A DNA stretch of 16,002 bases from Prevotella sp. UBA5379 (GTDB taxonomy: Bacteria > Bacteroidota > Bacteroidia > Bacteroidales > Bacteroidaceae). The position numbers were made by a program, and so were the translations under genes. Where the stretch lies: positions 61,177-77,178 of the forward strand of contig DHOX01000060.1 in NCBI GenBank assembly GCA_002409785.1, written 5' to 3'. A model generated the notes under the pieces. It saw nothing but the letters and a program-made list of their open reading frames with translations, had not been told where the DNA came from and made no database searches. Every line of letters starts with the position of its first letter. Positions within the stretch are counted from its first letter, which is position 1. This document shows positions 13,760 to 16,002 of the stretch, one piece after another.

Positions 13760-15517
13760 ATGCATTTTAAATGGAAATACACAACACCTACATCAGAGCA
13801 AGAAAAGACAGCTAAAGAACTGGGAGAGAAACTGAACATCAGTCCTATCCTGGCACGGCTGTTAATCCATCGGGACATTAACACGGAGTCCGCAGCCAAG
13901 AGGTTTTTCCGCCCCCAACTGGCTGATCTCATCAATCCTTTCCTGATGAAAGATATGGACCTGGCCGTTGACCGGCTGAATGATGCAATGGGAAGGAAAG
14001 AACGCATCCGCGTATGGGGAGACTATGATGTGGACGGATGCACGGCCGTGGCTCTGGTATATAAATTCCTGCAGCAGTTCTATTCCAATATTGACTACTA
14101 TATTTCAGACCGTTACAATGAAGGCTACGGGTTGACCAAAATCGGAATAGACAAGGCAAAGGAAGAAGGTGTCAAACTCATCATTATCCTGGATTGCAGT
14201 TTCAAGGCAATTGAGAAGATGCTGCCTTATGCCAGGAGCAAGGATATAGACATTATTGTCTGTGACCATCACGGCATTGATCCGGAAGAACAGTTGCCGG
14301 ACGACATCCCCGTTCTCAATCCTCTCCAGCCCGGCGACTCTTATCCGTTCAAATACCTCTGCGGATGTGGCGTCGGATTCAAGTTTATGCAGGGATTCGC
14401 CAAGAACAATGGAATTTCATTCTCCCATCTCATCCCCTTGCTGGATTTCTGTGCCGTAGCCATTGCCGCTGATATCGTGCCGGTCATAGATGAGAACAGG
14501 ATCTTAGCCTTTCACGGCCTCAAGCGGTTGAACCAAAATCCGAATGTCGGCCTGAAAGCCATTATTGACATCTGTGGCCTCAGCGGACGGGAGATTACGA
14601 TGAGCGACATCGTCTACAAGATAGGGCCGAGGATCAATGCTTCAGGACGTATGGAGAACGGAAAGGAGAGCGTAGAACTGCTGGTGGAGAAAAATTATGA
14701 CACGGCCTTGAAGATGGCACGGAATATAGACCAGTACAATGAGCAGCGAAAAGGCATTGATAAGAAAATGACCAAGGAGGCTAATGACATTGTATCACGG
14801 CTGGATAGTCAGGTACACCGCTCCTCCATCGTACTCTACAACGAGAACTGGAAGAAGGGAATTATCGGCATCGTTGCTTCCCGGCTCACAGAGATCTATA
14901 CGCGGCCTACGATTATCATCACGAAAGATACGACGAAAGCAGGCGAGTTCGCTATCGGTTCTGCCAGGAGTGTACCGGGATTCGATGTATACCAGGCCAT
15001 CAAAAGCTGCCGTGACCTAATGACCAGTTTCGGAGGGCATCCCTATGCTGCAGCCCTGAACATGAAATGGGAAAACGTGAAGAAATTCCGTGACCGGTTT
15101 CAAAAATACGTAGAAGAGCATATCTCACCCGAGCAGATAGAACCGATCATCAATATCGAAGGGGTCATTGATTTTAAGGATATCACACATAAATTAAGAT
15201 GTGACCTGAAGAAATTCGCTCCCTTCGGCCCTTTGAATGAAAAGCCTATATTCTGTACGATAGGCGTATATGACTATGGAACCAGCAAAGTGGTGGGACG
15301 GAATCAGGAACATATCAAATTAGAATTAGTTGACTCCAAGTCGAGCAATGTCCTTAATGGCATCGCTTTCGGACAGAGTGCATCCGCAAGATACATCAAG
15401 AGCAAAAGGAGTTTCGATATTGCCTATACCATTGAAGACAATATTTTCAAGCACAATCAGGTACAGCTCCAGATAGAAGACATCCGGCCTTCGGCTGATG
15501 ATCTTGTAGAGCAGTAA
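13760..15517 (+). CDS. recJ: Single-stranded-DNA-specific exonuclease RecJ
   Basis: A 585-residue DHH-family nuclease that degrades single-stranded DNA 5' to 3' in recombination, mismatch and base-excision repair. The ATG at 13760 is used because sequence further upstream is terminator DNA. Visible features: motif I GDYDVDG at 87-93; LDCS with D145; motif III CDHH at 168-171; YPFKYLCGCGVGFKF; ADIVP near 237; the DHHA1 region with GPRINASGRM at 289-298; GIIGIVASRL; SARSVPGFDVYQAI; and GGH at 425-427. A C-terminal OB-type domain follows. All core metal-binding motifs are present, although a few flanking residues are unusual (see findings). It is followed 35 bp later by a recQ-type gene, suggesting a recJ-recQ operon. 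Confidence 0.94.
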   Translation: MHFKWKYTTPTSEQEKTAKELGEKLNISPILARLLIHRDINTESAAKRFFRPQLADLINPFLMKDMDLAVDRLNDAMGRKERIRVWGDYDVDGCTAVALVYKFLQQFYSNIDYYISDRYNEGYGLTKIGIDKAKEEGVKLIIILDCSFKAIEKMLPYARSKDIDIIVCDHHGIDPEEQLPDDIPVLNPLQPGDSYPFKYLCGCGVGFKFMQGFAKNNGISFSHLIPLLDFCAVAIAADIVPVIDENRILAFHGLKRLNQNPNVGLKAIIDICGLSGREITMSDIVYKIGPRINASGRMENGKESVELLVEKNYDTALKMARNIDQYNEQRKGIDKKMTKEANDIVSRLDSQVHRSSIVLYNENWKKGIIGIVASRLTEIYTRPTIIITKDTTKAGEFAIGSARSVPGFDVYQAIKSCRDLMTSFGGHPYAAALNMKWENVKKFRDRFQKYVEEHISPEQIEPIINIEGVIDFKDITHKLRCDLKKFAPFGPLNEKPIFCTIGVYDYGTSKVVGRNQEHIKLELVDSKSSNVLNGIAFGQSASARYIKSKRSFDIAYTIEDNIFKHNQVQLQIEDIRPSADDLVEQ

Positions 15518-15552
15518 ATCTTCTGAAAACAGCATCTTTCGGAGAAAGGTAT

Positions 15553-16002
15553 ATGACCGATAAATATCTCGATTTACTCAGACGGTATTGGGGATATTCC
15601 GACTTCCGGGGTATCCAGAGACCCATCATAGAAAGTATCTGTTCAGGAAAGGATACTTTAGGGCTGATGCCGACAGGAGGCGGAAAATCCATTACTTTCC
15701 AGATTCCGGCACTGGCCCAGGAAGGGGTATGTATCGTCATCACACCACTCATCGCCTTGATGAAAGACCAGGTCATGCACCTCCGCCAAAGAGGGATCCG
15801 CGCTGATGCCATCTATTCAGGAAGATCCAGGAACGAGATTGTCCAGATCCTGGAAAACTGCATCTTCGGGGGGATCAAGATCCTCTATATCTCTCCGGAA
15901 CGACTTTCTTCAGAACTCTTTCAGGCAAAGTTCCGTCATATCCGGGTCAGTCTCATTACCGTGGACGAGGCCCACTGCATCAGTCAGTGGGGATATGACT
16001 TC
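15553..16002 (+). CDS. recQ: RecQ-family ATP-dependent DNA helicase (5' part, runs off the window)
   Basis: The first 150 codons of a superfamily 2 helicase; the frame is still open at the window end. Translation from the ATG at 15553 begins MTDKYLDLLRRYWGYSDFRG. Visible features: motif 0 (FRGIQRPII), Walker A GLMPTGGGKS, motif Ia TPLIALMKDQV, YISPERL, and the DEAH box VDEAHCISQWGYDF. These are diagnostic of RecQ. RecQ unwinds DNA 3' to 5' and can supply single strands to RecJ, which fits the adjacency. The start codon has an AAAGG three bases upstream and a GGAG further on, a ribosome-binding-like sequence that is unusual in Bacteroidota and supports this start. The C-terminal zinc-binding and HRDC domains cannot be assessed. 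Confidence 0.93.
   Translation, partial: MTDKYLDLLRRYWGYSDFRGIQRPIIESICSGKDTLGLMPTGGGKSITFQIPALAQEGVCIVITPLIALMKDQVMHLRQRGIRADAIYSGRSRNEIVQILENCIFGGIKILYISPERLSSELFQAKFRHIRVSLITVDEAHCISQWGYDF

Noticed and set aside
1..16002. A search for CRISPR arrays, tRNAs, transposase or phage genes, restriction or toxin-antitoxin cassettes.
   Set aside because: Gaps are short, no spaced direct repeats or cloverleaf were seen, and every substantial reading frame belongs to a recognised family.

Overview
This window is ordinary chromosomal housekeeping DNA from a member of the Bacteroidota, most likely order Bacteroidales and close to Prevotella. Three things point that way. Eight start sites are preceded by the Bacteroidota -7 promoter element TAnnTTTG, and a ninth has a one-base variant. 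Starts mostly lack Shine-Dalgarno sequences. The protein types (a DUF4348 lipoprotein, a DUF5020 outer-membrane protein, type II pantothenate kinase, single-chain iron-sulfur serine deaminase) are typical of that group. I see no mobile element, CRISPR array, phage gene, tRNA or rRNA. No gap between genes exceeds about 130 bases, so no stretch over 300 bases lacks a gene.

Layout. (1) 55-2772, minus strand: a probable operon of DUF4348 lipoprotein, murB and a PhnP-like metallo-beta-lactamase-fold hydrolase; the last two overlap by 4 bp. (2) 2919-3959, plus: pheS, divergent from that operon. (3) 3976-6132, minus: coaW (type II pantothenate kinase) followed by sdaA (L-serine ammonia-lyase), converging on pheS with 16 bp between. 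(4) 6257-8236, plus: an NAD-dependent DNA ligase with a divergent active site. (5) 8251-8988, minus: DUF5020 outer-membrane protein, convergent with the ligase. (6) 9125-9856, plus: trmD. (7) 9954-10817, minus: a patatin-like lipase. (8) 10939-13671, plus: aminopeptidase P and an exported C1B cysteine peptidase, ending in a strong hairpin terminator. (9) 13760 to the window end, plus: recJ and the 5' part of a recQ-family helicase.

Functional grouping. murB makes a peptidoglycan precursor and shares a transcript with an unknown lipoprotein, hinting at an envelope role. coaW and sdaA are central metabolism. The two exopeptidase-type genes may act together in peptide use, one in the cytoplasm and one exported. 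recJ and recQ form a classic recombination-repair pair (nuclease plus helicase). Four divergent intergenic regions each carry two outward-facing TAnnTTTG boxes, in two cases close enough that the promoters should exclude each other.

I found no convincing undescribed system. The points most worth a second look are the unusual catalytic residues of the DNA ligase, the predicted leaderless transcripts of coaW and trmD, the terminator abutting the recJ promoter, and the palindromic leader of the exported peptidase.
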